A stretch of DNA of 64,000 nt from G016234445 sp964438865 (GCA_964438865.1 CAYTMI010000007.1:124001-188000), one strand, 5' to 3'; counted from the stretch's first letter, positions 1 to 8,926 are shown. A program made the numbers and translations. The notes: generated by a model from the letters alone, not told the origin.

Positions 1-352
1 GAGGACCACGACAACGACAGCTCGGTCAGCTTGCTACCTACCCGTGAAGATCACCGTCCAACGCGTCGCGGTCCGCGTCTTCGCACCCCTCCCACCGCTC
101 GTGGGCCGTCGGAAAGGCAGGGGCCGTCTTCCGCTTTCTGCCTCGGTCTGCCCCTGCGACCGCCTCGCGTAGGCCGCGCCGTACCGTCGCCTCAGATGGT
201 CCGGACCCTGCGAGCCAAACAGCACCACGTGCACGAGACGGCTCTTGACATCTGCTTCGTGGCTCAGTTGTTTACCTGTTGGGAAGCCAACGTCGCGGGT
301 CCGTTCGGCGCTCGTCTCCGACTCAGAGACACGGCCGCCGCCACTCATCCTG
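1..352. other. Left-edge stretch with no recognisable gene
   Basis: This stretch follows the stop of the thioredoxin gene that ends at 353. Both strands are open in places, but the translations are arginine-rich and compositionally biased, without any recognisable motif or ribosome binding site. A weak 8-bp inverted repeat (117-124 with 150-157, 25-nt spacer) could be part of a terminator for the minus-strand operon, but it lacks a U-tract. I see no RNA gene here. Confidence 0.5.
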
Positions 353-1039
353 CTACTCGCCGGGCGTTGTGGGCAGGATCGACTCGAGGCGGCGCTCCAT
401 CTCCTTCGGACTCATGGAGCCGATCTTCCAGTCGCGGAGGATGCCGTCGCCATCCACGAAGAAGTGCGTGGGGAGGCCCGCCAGGCGGTAGGTGGCCGCC
501 ACTTCCGTGGACTCGTCGAGCGCGATCGTGAAGGAGAGCCTGGTGCGTTCGACGTAGCCTGCCACCGTGCCGGGGCCTTCGCCCACGTCAATCGCGAGGA
601 CCACGAGGCCCGCGTCCTGGTGGCGCAGGTATGCGGCCTCGATGTCGGGGGCTTCGGCCCGGCAAGGCGGGCACCACGACGCCCAGAAGGTGATCCAGAC
701 GGGCTGCCCCCGGAAGCTTTCGAGTTCGACCGGCTGGCCGTCGAGGCCGAGCAGCCGGAAAGCCGGCGCCGGCTGGCCGATCTTCGGCGCCGGGCCGGAC
801 GCCTTCGCCGTGAGCGCGACGGCCTGACTTGTGGGCGTGCTCCCAGGCTGATCAAGGAACCACACGAGCCCACCGAAGACCAGGACCGCGAGCACGGTGA
901 AGAGCACGCCTTGCAGGATTCCGGTGCGGCCGCCCGCATCCCCCGCGCCGGCCCCGGAGCGGTTGGCGCCGGCGCTCCCGGGAGGAGCGGGAAGGGATGC
1001 GGCCGCCCCCGGGGGCGGTGTGCCTTCAGGTTCAGGCAT
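353..1039 (-). CDS. TlpA/ResA-type membrane-anchored thiol-disulfide oxidoreductase
   Basis: The 228-residue protein has a proline/glycine-rich N-terminus, one membrane segment (about 41-61) and a thioredoxin fold outside the membrane. The redox motif CPPC is at residues 123-126 within FWASWCPPC, typical of TlpA/ResA proteins that keep apocytochrome cysteines reduced before haem attachment. The ATG at 1039 overlaps the stop of the upstream ccsA gene by 8 nt, which sets the start and implies translational coupling. It is the last gene of the ResB-CcsA-TlpA group, consistent with System II cytochrome c maturation. Substrates are inferred, presumably the c-type cytochromes encoded just upstream. 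Confidence 0.88.
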   Translation of the reverse strand: MPEPEGTPPPGAAASLPAPPGSAGANRSGAGAGDAGGRTGILQGVLFTVLAVLVFGGLVWFLDQPGSTPTSQAVALTAKASGPAPKIGQPAPAFRLLGLDGQPVELESFRGQPVWITFWASWCPPCRAEAPDIEAAYLRHQDAGLVVLAIDVGEGPGTVAGYVERTRLSFTIALDESTEVAATYRLAGLPTHFFVDGDGILRDWKIGSMSPKEMERRLESILPTTPGE

Positions 1040-1898
1040 AACTGTGCAAGCCTCCGAAGAAGAGGTTGCCGAAGTAGGTGAAGAGCGTCGCCGCGAAGCC
1101 GGCGATGAGGAAGAGGGCACTACGGTCGCCGCGCCAGCCGCGCATCACGCGGGCATGGAGGTAGCCCCCGTAGATCAGCCACGTGAACAGGGCAGCCGTC
1201 TCCTTCGGGTCCCAGCTCCAGTAGGAGCCCCAGGCGATCTCGGCCCAGATGGCGCCGAGGATGAGGACCAGGGCGAGCATCGGGAACCCGGCAACCACGG
1301 CCCGGTAGCCGATCTCATCGAGCACCGTGTTCTTCGGGAGCCAACCGACGGTGTTGTTGCGCTGCACCAGGTAGAGGACTCCGGCCGCGAACGCCACCGT
1401 GAAGGCGCCGTACGCGATGATCGCGACCACCACGTGGACCGTGAGCAGGAGGTTGTTCTGGAGCGCCGGGACCAGCGGCTGTATGTCGTTTGGCACGGTC
1501 GTCGCGTAGAGGAGGAGCCCGAACACCACAGGGAGCACCAGCAGCGCAAGCGTCCGGAAGTGATAGCGGAACTCGAAGTAGAGATAGATGACGAGCGCTC
1601 CCCAGGCGAACGCCAGGGAGAATTCGTACATGTTGGAGAACGGCCCATGACCGCTGGCGAGAGCGCGGAAAACAAGCGACAGGCTGAGGAAGACTGCGGC
1701 GTTAACCGCCAGGATGGTGGCATACCGGCCCAGCGCGTCGCGGCTGCCGGTGGGAACCGACGCGGTCGCCACGGGGCCGCCCGCGAATCGCACGACCCGC
1801 ACGCTGCCCAGGCCGGCGGCCGTTGCGAGATAGAGCGCGAGGGCTCCCGCGACCGCGACGAGCGCGGCCAAGAAGGCGTAGTGGGAGAGTTCAATCAC
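1032..1898 (-). CDS. ccsA: Cytochrome c biogenesis protein CcsA (CcsB/ResC family)
   Basis: This 288-residue polytopic membrane protein carries the tryptophan-rich haem-handling motif WGSYWSWDPKE in its C-terminal half, the signature of the CcsA/CcmC/CcmF superfamily. With ResB it forms the System II synthetase that moves haem across the membrane and attaches it to CXXCH sites. A GTG start at 1898 is chosen because GGAGGTGAT lies just upstream and the start overlaps the resB stop by 8 nt; upstream in-frame codons encode an unlikely arginine-rich extension. The size is typical of the family. Confidence 0.92.
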   Translation of the reverse strand: MIELSHYAFLAALVAVAGALALYLATAAGLGSVRVVRFAGGPVATASVPTGSRDALGRYATILAVNAAVFLSLSLVFRALASGHGPFSNMYEFSLAFAWGALVIYLYFEFRYHFRTLALLVLPVVFGLLLYATTVPNDIQPLVPALQNNLLLTVHVVVAIIAYGAFTVAFAAGVLYLVQRNNTVGWLPKNTVLDEIGYRAVVAGFPMLALVLILGAIWAEIAWGSYWSWDPKETAALFTWLIYGGYLHARVMRGWRGDRSALFLIAGFAATLFTYFGNLFFGGLHSYA

Positions 1899-3345
1899 GG
1901 GTATCACCTCCAGGCGCGGGTTGGTCGGGTTCAGCCGATAGGGCCCGAGCGAGCCGCGCCTCCAACCGTTCGAATTCAGCCGTGAGCGAGAAGTCGCGCT
2001 GGGCGGGCATACCGGCGAGGACCTCCGAGGTGCCATCGGCCCGGTCGCTGCAGAGCACCCAGAGGCGGCGGCGGGGCAGGTAGAAAAGCATCACCAGGCC
2101 CGCCACCATGAGCGCGCAGGCCACCCAGATGATGTTCATGCCGGGGTCTTTCACGACTTTGAAGCCGGCAAAGCGGGTCTCGCGTTCGAAGGTGAACGTG
2201 AGACCCTCGAACTCCATCGGCGTCCCCTGCGACAGGTACGCCGGCTTCGCCACCCGTACGTAGTCGCGGTACAGCTCCATGCGGATTTCGCCCGCCCGGA
2301 CCGCACCTACGGCCTCGCCCGGGCGTTGCCCGAGGACGTAAACCGAAAGGCCCTCGTCCGGAAGCTCGAAATTGCCCACGGCAAGCTGCCCGTCGCTCGT
2401 CTGCATCGCCATGGGAACGCCACCGTCAAAGATCACCCGGCCGGAGCTATCCTGGACCTTCATCACGACTGCCTGCCCGAAAAGAGCCAGGTGGAAGGCC
2501 ACGCCCTTGTATCGCAACGGGGAGTTGACGCGGATCACTCCCGTCTTGGCGGGCTGCCCGTTTTCGAGGAGTGTCACGTCGGTGCGATAGTCGCTCGGGG
2601 CGCCGCTCGCGTAGTACGCGTCGGAGAACTCGTCTAGCCGGAGACCAAGGCCCGTGCCGAGTCCAAGATCCCGAGTCGACCCCTCCGCCACGGTGAACTG
2701 GGGGTCCTCGAACCCCCATATCCCGCCGGCCATCGCGCCCACGAGGATGAGCACCAGGCTGAGGTGGGTGAAGAGCGTACCAAAGCGGGAAAGCCGGTTC
2801 TTGTCAGCGAACAGCGCGACGGAACCCGCGGAAGCCTCAACACCGACGCGGTAGTGGGCACGGGACAGGCTCTTTCGCAGCCGTTCGGCGGCCTCGGGCG
2901 CGGGCATCGCCACCTCGAGGCGCGCGTTGTATCGGGCGTGCAAGAGGAATGTCTCCGTCGCCCGGACGCGCGTGTGGAACACCGTGGCCCAGATGCCCCG
3001 CCAGCGGTTCATGGTACACACCACGATGCTGACGGCGAGCAGGGCGAGGAGCGCGCGGAAGTAGAACGAGTGGAAGACGTTGAAGAGCTGGAGGCTGTCG
3101 AAGGTGCCGGTCCAGTCCCCGTACTTGCCGCGGGCCTGATCAAGCCACCGGTCGTAGGCGACAGGGTCGGAGGCGATGGAGGGCGGGGCCTGGTCCAGGA
3201 GCGTCCCGGCGAAGACGAGGACGGCGAGGGCAAGGATGAGCGTCAGCGCCAGGCGCAGGGAGGCCATGGCATGCCACATCGGCGATGCGAGATTGCGTGG
3301 CCGGATGCTCCTGGCGGCGGATGGCTGGTGCGTGAGCGTCGTCAT
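1891..3345 (-). CDS. resB: Cytochrome c biogenesis protein ResB (Ccs1)
   Basis: The 484-residue protein has the ResB layout: two N-terminal membrane helices (about 28-50 and 90-110), a third near 190-210, a large extracytoplasmic domain, and a final helix near 408-428. ResB partners CcsA in System II cytochrome c maturation. The gene lies downstream of cytochrome genes on the same strand and overlaps ccsA by 8 nt, so the assembly machinery is probably expressed with its clients. About 150 bp separate it from the upstream haem protein gene; this gap contains a tandem GAGTCACTCC motif and a GC-rich hairpin, so a separate promoter is possible. Confidence 0.92.
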   Translation of the reverse strand: MTTLTHQPSAARSIRPRNLASPMWHAMASLRLALTLILALAVLVFAGTLLDQAPPSIASDPVAYDRWLDQARGKYGDWTGTFDSLQLFNVFHSFYFRALLALLAVSIVVCTMNRWRGIWATVFHTRVRATETFLLHARYNARLEVAMPAPEAAERLRKSLSRAHYRVGVEASAGSVALFADKNRLSRFGTLFTHLSLVLILVGAMAGGIWGFEDPQFTVAEGSTRDLGLGTGLGLRLDEFSDAYYASGAPSDYRTDVTLLENGQPAKTGVIRVNSPLRYKGVAFHLALFGQAVVMKVQDSSGRVIFDGGVPMAMQTSDGQLAVGNFELPDEGLSVYVLGQRPGEAVGAVRAGEIRMELYRDYVRVAKPAYLSQGTPMEFEGLTFTFERETRFAGFKVVKDPGMNIIWVACALMVAGLVMLFYLPRRRLWVLCSDRADGTSEVLAGMPAQRDFSLTAEFERLEARLARALSAEPDQPAPGGDTRD

Positions 3346-3496
3346 GCCGAGTCACTCCATCGAGTCACTCCGTGAGGCGTGAGGGAAGCGGAGGGCCGCT
3401 GCGCTGCTGTCTCCTCTACCCCCAGGGGGGCGGGTGGGTGGAGGGCAGTGCTGCCTCCGCTCACCAGTCCCCGCGGTGGCGCCGGCCGGGCCGGCA

Positions 3497-4561
3497 TTAC
3501 TCGAACTTCAGGATGTAAACGCCCTTCGAGACCGTATGGTTTTCGCCATCGAGGTCGTTGAAGACTGAGAGCCCAAAGGGATACGTCTGCCCGAGGACGA
3601 ATTTGACATCGTCGCCGTTGCCGGTATCGAGCTTGCGACGCATGACCACCGTCCACTTGCCGCCGGCCCAGACGCCCTTCGCTTCGATGTCGCCCCGGCT
3701 GCCGACATAGGGCGCGAGAAGCTCCCTCGGGACCTTGTCGCCGGCCTTGAGCTTCGATACGTCCAGCGTGACTGCCTCGGACACGAGGAGGCTGCCACTG
3801 CCCGCAGATGGGTTCTTGGCCGGGTCCTGCATCTTCGCAGGGCCGGTCTTTTCTGCGTTCAGGTTGTCGGAGTAGCCACCGCTTGCCTTCGCATCGCCCT
3901 TGTTTGCAGACTCGATGTCATTCGGGTCCGAGAGGACGCCGGTGAGATACTTGTCGTCGGCCTGGCCGACGGGATTGGTACGTACCGACTTCCAGTGCCA
4001 GTTGTCGAATCGGTCGTCGGCCTTGGGGCCGATCATGTACCACTTGTCGATTGGGTCGGCGTCAGGGTTGTGGCAGAGCGCCGCGCAGCCTCGCGTCTGG
4101 AAGTCCGCGTTCGGCGTGATCTGCCAGTAGAAGGCGAGACGATCCTCGTTCGACGCCACCTTCTTCCAGGCGGTTCCGTCAAATTGCCAGGCGCGAGACC
4201 CCTGCGTGGAATCCGCCCATTCGAAGCGGAACCAGATGTCGGTGTCGTTGTAGAGCGCCTGTACGGTCAAATCCTTGGGCTCTGTCGCCTTCGAACCGAC
4301 GACGACGGTCGTCTTGACGGTCGTCACGCGAGCAGCCTTCCAGGCAGCGTCGTCCGCCGCCAGCGAGGCCGGCGCCTTCTTCATCGCTATGAGGTCGGTA
4401 GGTGAGGCGCTGGAAGTTGGCGAGGCGCTAGAGGTCGGCGAGCCGCTGGAGGTCGTTGCAGCGACATCCGTCGGCGAAGCGTCATCATCACCACCGCACG
4501 CCGCCAGGACTGCCGTTGACACGGCGACCGCCAGAATTAGCCAGGGAAATTTCCTCCGCAT
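3497..4561 (-). CDS. Ethylbenzene-dehydrogenase-like haem-binding lipoprotein with a CX3CH motif
   Basis: The 354-residue exported lipoprotein has the signal MRRKFPWLILAVAV and lipobox LAAC, with cysteine 22 as the predicted lipid anchor. A Ser/Pro/Thr linker (about 38-56) precedes a domain resembling the haem-binding gamma subunits of the ethylbenzene dehydrogenase/DMSO reductase family (WFRFEWAD, GTAWKKVAS, KWTVVMRR, GLSVFNDL). Residues 159-164 read CAALCH, a CX3CH variant of the c-haem motif. AAAGGA upstream of the ATG at 4561 supports the start. It probably carries electrons outside the membrane for the NrfD module encoded upstream. The partner enzyme is not in the window. Confidence 0.75.
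   Translation of the reverse strand: MRRKFPWLILAVAVSTAVLAACGGDDDASPTDVAATTSSGSPTSSASPTSSASPTDLIAMKKAPASLAADDAAWKAARVTTVKTTVVVGSKATEPKDLTVQALYNDTDIWFRFEWADSTQGSRAWQFDGTAWKKVASNEDRLAFYWQITPNADFQTRGCAALCHNPDADPIDKWYMIGPKADDRFDNWHWKSVRTNPVGQADDKYLTGVLSDPNDIESANKGDAKASGGYSDNLNAEKTGPAKMQDPAKNPSAGSGSLLVSEAVTLDVSKLKAGDKVPRELLAPYVGSRGDIEAKGVWAGGKWTVVMRRKLDTGNGDDVKFVLGQTYPFGLSVFNDLDGENHTVSKGVYILKFE
4398..4451. repeat. Three tandem 18-bp units encoding a Ser/Pro/Thr linker
   Basis: Three near-identical 18-bp units (4398-4415, 4416-4433, 4434-4451) lie inside the haem lipoprotein gene. They encode repeats of an (A)SPTS-type sequence in the flexible linker between the lipid anchor and the folded domain. 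In-frame units of this kind can change linker length by slippage without disrupting the protein. Confidence 0.8.
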
Positions 4562-4639
4562 GTTCTTAATCCTTTCAGGTGTTGTTCGCGAGCGAACACG
4601 TGTGCCGTCGTCGTTGTTTCGTCCGGTCAACTGGCCTCC

Positions 4640-5119
4640 TTACTTGCTCGATCCGCTGGGTTCGGCTGCGGCCTTCAGGTAGGCAGCGAGCGCCTCGAAG
4701 TCCTGGTCCGTCAGTCCCAAGTACGCCGGCATCCCGGCCGGGTTCCTGCGCGTGGATGTTCTGAGGGAGCCAGCGTCCGTCCCGACGATGACCGGTGCGA
4801 CCACGGCCCCCTGGCCCTTGAGCCCGTGGCAGGCGGCGCAGCCGATGAAGAGCGCCTGTCCCTGCTTCGCGAGGTCTCCCTTGGGAGCCGTCGCCATCGA
4901 ACTGCGCTGCACCGGCTGGCTCTCCCCGAGATACACAACCTCCGTCCGGTCGTAGCCCGACGACGAGAGGTTCCCGTAGGTATAGGGGCTTCTCGCGATG
5001 ACGGCCACGGTCAGCGTGAGGGCGAGGCCGCTGATCGCCAGGATGAGGACTGTCGGGATGATCGCCTGCACGCCGCGTGAGCGAAACAACCTCACTTCAG
5101 CCCAGATCCATCTACTCAT
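4640..5119 (-). CDS. Membrane-anchored monohaem cytochrome c
   Basis: The 159-residue protein has an N-terminal membrane helix (about 18-42) and a C-terminal cytochrome c domain. The haem site is CAACH (Cys94, Cys97, His98), and Met130 in PAGMPAY is the likely sixth ligand. The ATG at 5119 overlaps the stop of the Ig-like gene by 4 nt (ATGA), so the two are translationally coupled. Its place between the NrfD/Fe-S genes and the haem lipoprotein suggests that it passes electrons between the quinone-linked complex and a soluble or lipoprotein acceptor. Confidence 0.9.
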   Translation of the reverse strand: MSRWIWAEVRLFRSRGVQAIIPTVLILAISGLALTLTVAVIARSPYTYGNLSSSGYDRTEVVYLGESQPVQRSSMATAPKGDLAKQGQALFIGCAACHGLKGQGAVVAPVIVGTDAGSLRTSTRRNPAGMPAYLGLTDQDFEALAAYLKAAAEPSGSSK

Positions 5120-5736
5120 GGCTGGCCGCTCTTGTTCCCCGACGAGACGGCGGGCCGCTCCCGTCCGGGGCCGGAATGCCCGGCGGTCGCGTCGGCATCG
5201 TCACCGGATCGGGCAATCGCAATCACTCGCAGCGCCACGCTAAAGAGAATCAACCACACGGCCGCGACCACGACGATGACGACCCGGTCGTCGAAGCCGG
5301 GCACCCGCACCCCGGCCGTCGACTGGTAGAGCTGAGAGGTGCCGGTGGCAGTGTGCGACCAGGTAGCCACCTCGGGCTCGTCCTCCCCCGGGGTGGAGTA
5401 TTCGACTCGTATCTCGTGCTCGCCGGCCGAACGCGGCTGATAGCGAAGGACGGCGACACCGTCTCGATCAGTCACGGCCTTTCCGAGTTCGAACTGGCCA
5501 TTGATTCCGTCGAAGGATGTCCGCATGTAGAACGTTACGGGTGCGCCGGCAACAGGCAGGCCATCGTCGGCGCTGCGAACCACCGCGCGGACGTCAGTCG
5601 CCTGCCCGACGGAGAGTTGGGCTGGCCCCACAATCTCCACTACGAAATGAGCGGCGGTGGCTGTGCCGGCGAGGCCGAACAAGGCCGCGCACAGCGCAAT
5701 CGAGATGAGAGTTGACCTGGTGATGCTGGACTTCAT
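5116..5736 (-). CDS. Membrane-anchored Ig-like (CARDB/bacterial Ig-type) protein in the NrfD operon
   Basis: The 206-residue protein has an N-terminal signal peptide ending near TATAAHF, one beta-rich Ig-like domain (about 30-135; VEIVGPAQLSVGQATDV, GVAVLRYQP, EIRVEYSTPG), a C-terminal membrane helix (about 155-178) and a short basic tail. The ATG at 5736 overlaps the nrfD-like stop by 4 nt, which fixes the start. No metal-binding motif is visible. From its position it may be a structural or docking subunit holding periplasmic carriers near the membrane complex. I do not recognise it as a named family member. Confidence 0.7.
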   Translation of the reverse strand: MKSSITRSTLISIALCAALFGLAGTATAAHFVVEIVGPAQLSVGQATDVRAVVRSADDGLPVAGAPVTFYMRTSFDGINGQFELGKAVTDRDGVAVLRYQPRSAGEHEIRVEYSTPGEDEPEVATWSHTATGTSQLYQSTAGVRVPGFDDRVVIVVVAAVWLILFSVALRVIAIARSGDDADATAGHSGPGRERPAVSSGNKSGQP

Positions 5737-7097
5737 TGACTTCCTCCTGCGGGCTGCCAGGCGCCTTCCAGCGGGGTATGCTCCCCGGCTGGCGACGCCT
5801 CGGCCATTGCGAGATCTTCTGCCACTTCCCACACGGCGATAATTGGGAAGATCTTGACGAAGATTGAGATGAGCAGGGCAAAGAGCGCGAATCCAGCTGC
5901 CACGACCGACAGCTCCACCCAGCTTGGCGCGTAGTTCGACGGTTCGTAAGACAGCAAGGGTACGCGCAGTCCCGCCACCACGATGAAGTAGCGCTCCACC
6001 CACATCGCAACCACGGCGAGCCCTGATGCCACGACCATGCCGGTGATATTCCTCGTCCAGGGACAAAGAACCAGCAGGCCCGGAAGTATCAGACCGCCCA
6101 CAAAGTAGTACCAGTAGAACCCTGCAAATTGTTCGAGGAAGAGCTGCCTGAAGTGGAACTCCTCCGCATCATCCATTTTATAGCCGGTGGTCAGATATTC
6201 AGAGATGTTCCCGTACATCATGATGACCGAAAATGCTGCCAGCATGATGCCGAGATAAACGAAGTGCTTCTCGGTGATATACTCCTCAAGGTGATATACT
6301 TTTCGCAGTATCGCCATGACGATAATCAGCATCGCGATGCCGGAGTAGATTGCTCCAGCGACGAAGAACGCTCCGAAGATGGTGCTGTTCCATGGCACTC
6401 GCAGCGTCATCGCAAAGATCCACGACACAACGGTGTGGACGGATACGGCGATTGGGATAATCAGGATCATCATGACCACGATAGACGCGGCCAGCGAGCG
6501 CTTCTGGGATGCACCTCCGCGCCAGCCGACGGCGCCAACCCGGTACACCCAGACCCGCCAGGCCGGTGCCCTGCCCTGCAGCCGGTCACGGAACAGCGCC
6601 AGGTCCGGGATCATCGGCAGTCCCAGGTAGACGATGCTCGCGGTCAGGTAGGTCGTAATCGAGATCATGTCCCAGATGATCGGCGACTGCCAGCGGCCAT
6701 ACCTGATGACGTTGAACGCCCGATCAGGCCGTCCCAGGTCGACGAGCACGAACATCGCGCCGCAAATGAGCGCCACGACCGTGATGAACTCGGCCATCCG
6801 CGTCACCGGCGTTCGCCACTTGGCCTGGGTCACCCGGAGGATCGCGGAGATCAGGGTGCCGGCGTGGCTGATGCCGATGAAGAACACGAACGTTGTGATA
6901 TAGAGCCCCCACGAAATGCGGTCGCGCATGCCGGTGACGACCAGCCCGTCGCGGAGCTGCACGGAGTAGGCGTAGACGCCCCAGGCGATGACTGCGAGGA
7001 GAAACGCAATCCACGCGTAGTACCCTCGGCTCGTCTTCAACACCGGCGCCAGCGCTGTCCGTTCCAACCGGCCGACCGCGGCGTCTATCGCTTCCAT
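5733..7097 (-). CDS. NrfD/PsrC-family quinone-interacting integral membrane protein
   Basis: The 454-residue protein has about ten predicted helices and family segments such as WGLYITTFVFFIGISHAG and WERYFIVVAGL-type motifs (WVERYFIVV), as in the polysulfide reductase PsrC, NrfD and alternative complex III ActC group. These subunits exchange electrons between quinone and a periplasmic Fe-S protein. The ATG at 7097 is preferred over an upstream ATG at 7133 because AGGAG sits 7 nt before it; it overlaps the Fe-S gene by 13 nt. No molybdopterin or multihaem catalytic subunit is adjacent. Confidence 0.9.
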   Translation of the reverse strand: MEAIDAAVGRLERTALAPVLKTSRGYYAWIAFLLAVIAWGVYAYSVQLRDGLVVTGMRDRISWGLYITTFVFFIGISHAGTLISAILRVTQAKWRTPVTRMAEFITVVALICGAMFVLVDLGRPDRAFNVIRYGRWQSPIIWDMISITTYLTASIVYLGLPMIPDLALFRDRLQGRAPAWRVWVYRVGAVGWRGGASQKRSLAASIVVMMILIIPIAVSVHTVVSWIFAMTLRVPWNSTIFGAFFVAGAIYSGIAMLIIVMAILRKVYHLEEYITEKHFVYLGIMLAAFSVIMMYGNISEYLTTGYKMDDAEEFHFRQLFLEQFAGFYWYYFVGGLILPGLLVLCPWTRNITGMVVASGLAVVAMWVERYFIVVAGLRVPLLSYEPSNYAPSWVELSVVAAGFALFALLISIFVKIFPIIAVWEVAEDLAMAEASPAGEHTPLEGAWQPAGGSQ

Positions 7098-8035
7098 GTC
7101 CGCGCTCCTGTGATTCGCTCGACCCAGGGCCACCGCGTGGCTATCCGGCCCCTGGTGAAGGCATCGCGCCCCACGGCCTCCCCATGGCCTGCGATGTAGT
7201 AGACGCGGGGTTTGGTCCCAAGTTCTTCCTTCTGGCGATAGGCCTGGTTGTTAGACAGGAATCGAGATACCGCGACGATGTCCTTCCCGTTCGTCGCCAG
7301 GTCCTCCTCCAGGTCGCCGAAGTAGATGGCGCGGTTCGGACAGCCCTGGGCGCAATACGGCAGGACTCCGGCGCGCGCCATGTCCGGGCAGAAGTCGCAC
7401 TTCATGACGGTGCCCTTCCTCGCAGGCACCTGCTCTTCCGGGCTGTAGTGCGCGAGCAGCGACTCCGGCGGCGCCGGCGGCGTCCCCCAGTTGAAGAACC
7501 GCCGGTCGTACGGGCAGGCTGCCATGCAGATCCGGCAACCGATGCAGCGGTCCTGGTCGATGAGCACAGTGCCCTCTGGTGTCGAGAAGGTGGCGCCCAC
7601 AGGGCAGACGTTGTTGCACGGCGCGTTCTGGCAGTGCTGGCACGGTGTCGGCATGAACTGGCTGCCGCCCCCCGGCAGATTTGCCTCGAACACCTGGATC
7701 CACTCCATCGGTTCCGGCGCGAAGTGCCCTTCGATGCATGCCGCGGTGCATTGGGGTGGCGTCTGATTCTTTTGGCAACCGTCGCAATGCCGCAGGTCGA
7801 TGATCATGACCCATTGGCGGATGCGTCCGCTCGGGGCAAACGCCGGTTCGCCGCGAGACCGCACCGGGCCTCGTCCAACCGTTGCCCGCAGTATGGACGG
7901 CAGGATCCCCAGTGGCGCCACCGCGATGGCCCCAAGGCCCAGCAGGCGCATCACACCTCGACGGCCCACCCGATGTGACCCCGCAGGGTCAGGTCTCGTG
8001 GTCGGATGTTCCCCGCTGTGGCTGTCCCGGGACAT
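7085..8035 (-). CDS. Tat-exported four-cluster [4Fe-4S] electron transfer protein (NrfC/DmsB-like)
   Basis: The 316-residue protein contains sixteen cysteines in four groups (84/87/96/100, 132/135/140/144, 164/167/170/174, 213/216/228/232), matching the four-cubane proteins that partner NrfD-type membrane subunits. The N-terminus has paired arginines before a hydrophobic stretch (RVGRRGVMRLLGLGAIAV), a slightly unusual Tat signal, so the protein probably folds with its clusters and is then exported. It is the first gene of the minus-strand operon. It would take electrons from, or give them to, the NrfD-like subunit and the cytochrome c. Confidence 0.92.
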   Translation of the reverse strand: MSRDSHSGEHPTTRPDPAGSHRVGRRGVMRLLGLGAIAVAPLGILPSILRATVGRGPVRSRGEPAFAPSGRIRQWVMIIDLRHCDGCQKNQTPPQCTAACIEGHFAPEPMEWIQVFEANLPGGGSQFMPTPCQHCQNAPCNNVCPVGATFSTPEGTVLIDQDRCIGCRICMAACPYDRRFFNWGTPPAPPESLLAHYSPEEQVPARKGTVMKCDFCPDMARAGVLPYCAQGCPNRAIYFGDLEEDLATNGKDIVAVSRFLSNNQAYRQKEELGTKPRVYYIAGHGEAVGRDAFTRGRIATRWPWVERITGARTWKR

Positions 8036-8248
8036 GTGTTGCTGTCCTTCGCGCTCTCATCGCAGAGCGCGCCCGTCGGTCTCACGGCTACTTTGGGCCG
8101 CGAGTGTGCGAGGGGGCATCCGCAAATAGCGCAGACTTTCCGGCGGCAGCATGCGCGAACCGCGTAGGCGCTCCCCGGCTGGGCGGATGCGACTCGCCGC
8201 GGCACAGTCCATTACTATGAGAAAAGGCGAGGAAAAAGGGGCGGGGTA
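8036..8248. promoter_or_regulatory. Divergent intergenic region between the Fe-S operon and the two-component genes
   Basis: This 213-bp gap lies between divergently transcribed genes and must hold promoters for both directions. It contains no coding region I can support. I could not find a convincing FNR- or NarL-type palindrome by eye. The arrangement suggests that the response regulator encoded at 8249 could control the respiratory operon, but this is inference from position alone. Confidence 0.55.
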
Positions 8249-8926
8249 TTGGAGAAGATTCGCGTAATCATCGCCGACGACCACGCGGTCGTTCGGGAAG
8301 GCACACGCCGCATATTCGAGCAGGAGCCAGACATTGAGGTCGTCGGCGAAGCCGCCAATGGCGTAGAGGCAGTGGCCCTCGTACAGCATCTCAATCCACA
8401 GGTGGCGATCGTGGACATCTCGATGCCTGTCATGGGTGGCATTGAGGCGACGGAACGCATTAAGGCGGCCTGCCCGGGCACGGCGGTGCTCATCCTCACG
8501 TCGTACGATGACGATCGGTACGTCTTCGCGCTCCTGGCGGCCGGGGCTGCTGGTTACCTGCTGAAGGACGTGCCCTCTGCAGAAGTCGTGCGCGCGGTCC
8601 GTTGCGTGTCTGCCGGCGAGCCCGTGCTCCACCCGGCTATCGCGAAGAAGGTGCTGGCGCGCTTCGCGACGCAAGCCGAGGTTCGAAAAGACGAGGAATC
8701 TCACGGCGAGGGGCCCCTGACCGACCGGGAGCGCGAGGTTCTTCGGTTGGCTGCTTGCGGCATGAGCAATGCCCTCATCGCCGGGAAGCTGTACCTCAGC
8801 GTGCGGACGGTCCAGTCTCATCTGACTCAGATCTTCAACAAGCTCGGCGTTGGCTCGCGCACAGAGGCCGTCATAGCCGGCCTCAGGCATGGCATACTCA
8901 ACCTGGACGACCTCGATGAAAGCTGA
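8249..8926 (+). CDS. NarL/FixJ-family response regulator
   Basis: The 225-residue protein has an N-terminal receiver domain (about 3-120) with acidic residues at 10-11 and the phospho-acceptor Asp56 in AIVDISMP, and a C-terminal LuxR-type helix-turn-helix (about 155-215; LTDREREVLRLAA, SVRTVQSHLTQIFNKLGV). The start is a TTG at 8249 preceded by an AGGGG-rich stretch; a nearby ATG is out of frame. The kinase gene overlaps its 3' end. It probably controls the neighbouring cytochrome and haem genes. Confidence 0.93.
   Translation: MEKIRVIIADDHAVVREGTRRIFEQEPDIEVVGEAANGVEAVALVQHLNPQVAIVDISMPVMGGIEATERIKAACPGTAVLILTSYDDDRYVFALLAAGAAGYLLKDVPSAEVVRAVRCVSAGEPVLHPAIAKKVLARFATQAEVRKDEESHGEGPLTDREREVLRLAACGMSNALIAGKLYLSVRTVQSHLTQIFNKLGVGSRTEAVIAGLRHGILNLDDLDES

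Noticed and set aside
117..157. Terminator hairpin at the left edge
   Set aside because: Only 8 bp with a 25-nt loop and no U-tract; too weak to call.
245..1081. Long open frames opposite the cytochrome maturation genes and similar long antisense frames across the window
   Set aside because: They are arginine-, proline- or glycine-rich by-products of GC-rich coding DNA on the other strand, without motifs or ribosome binding sites.
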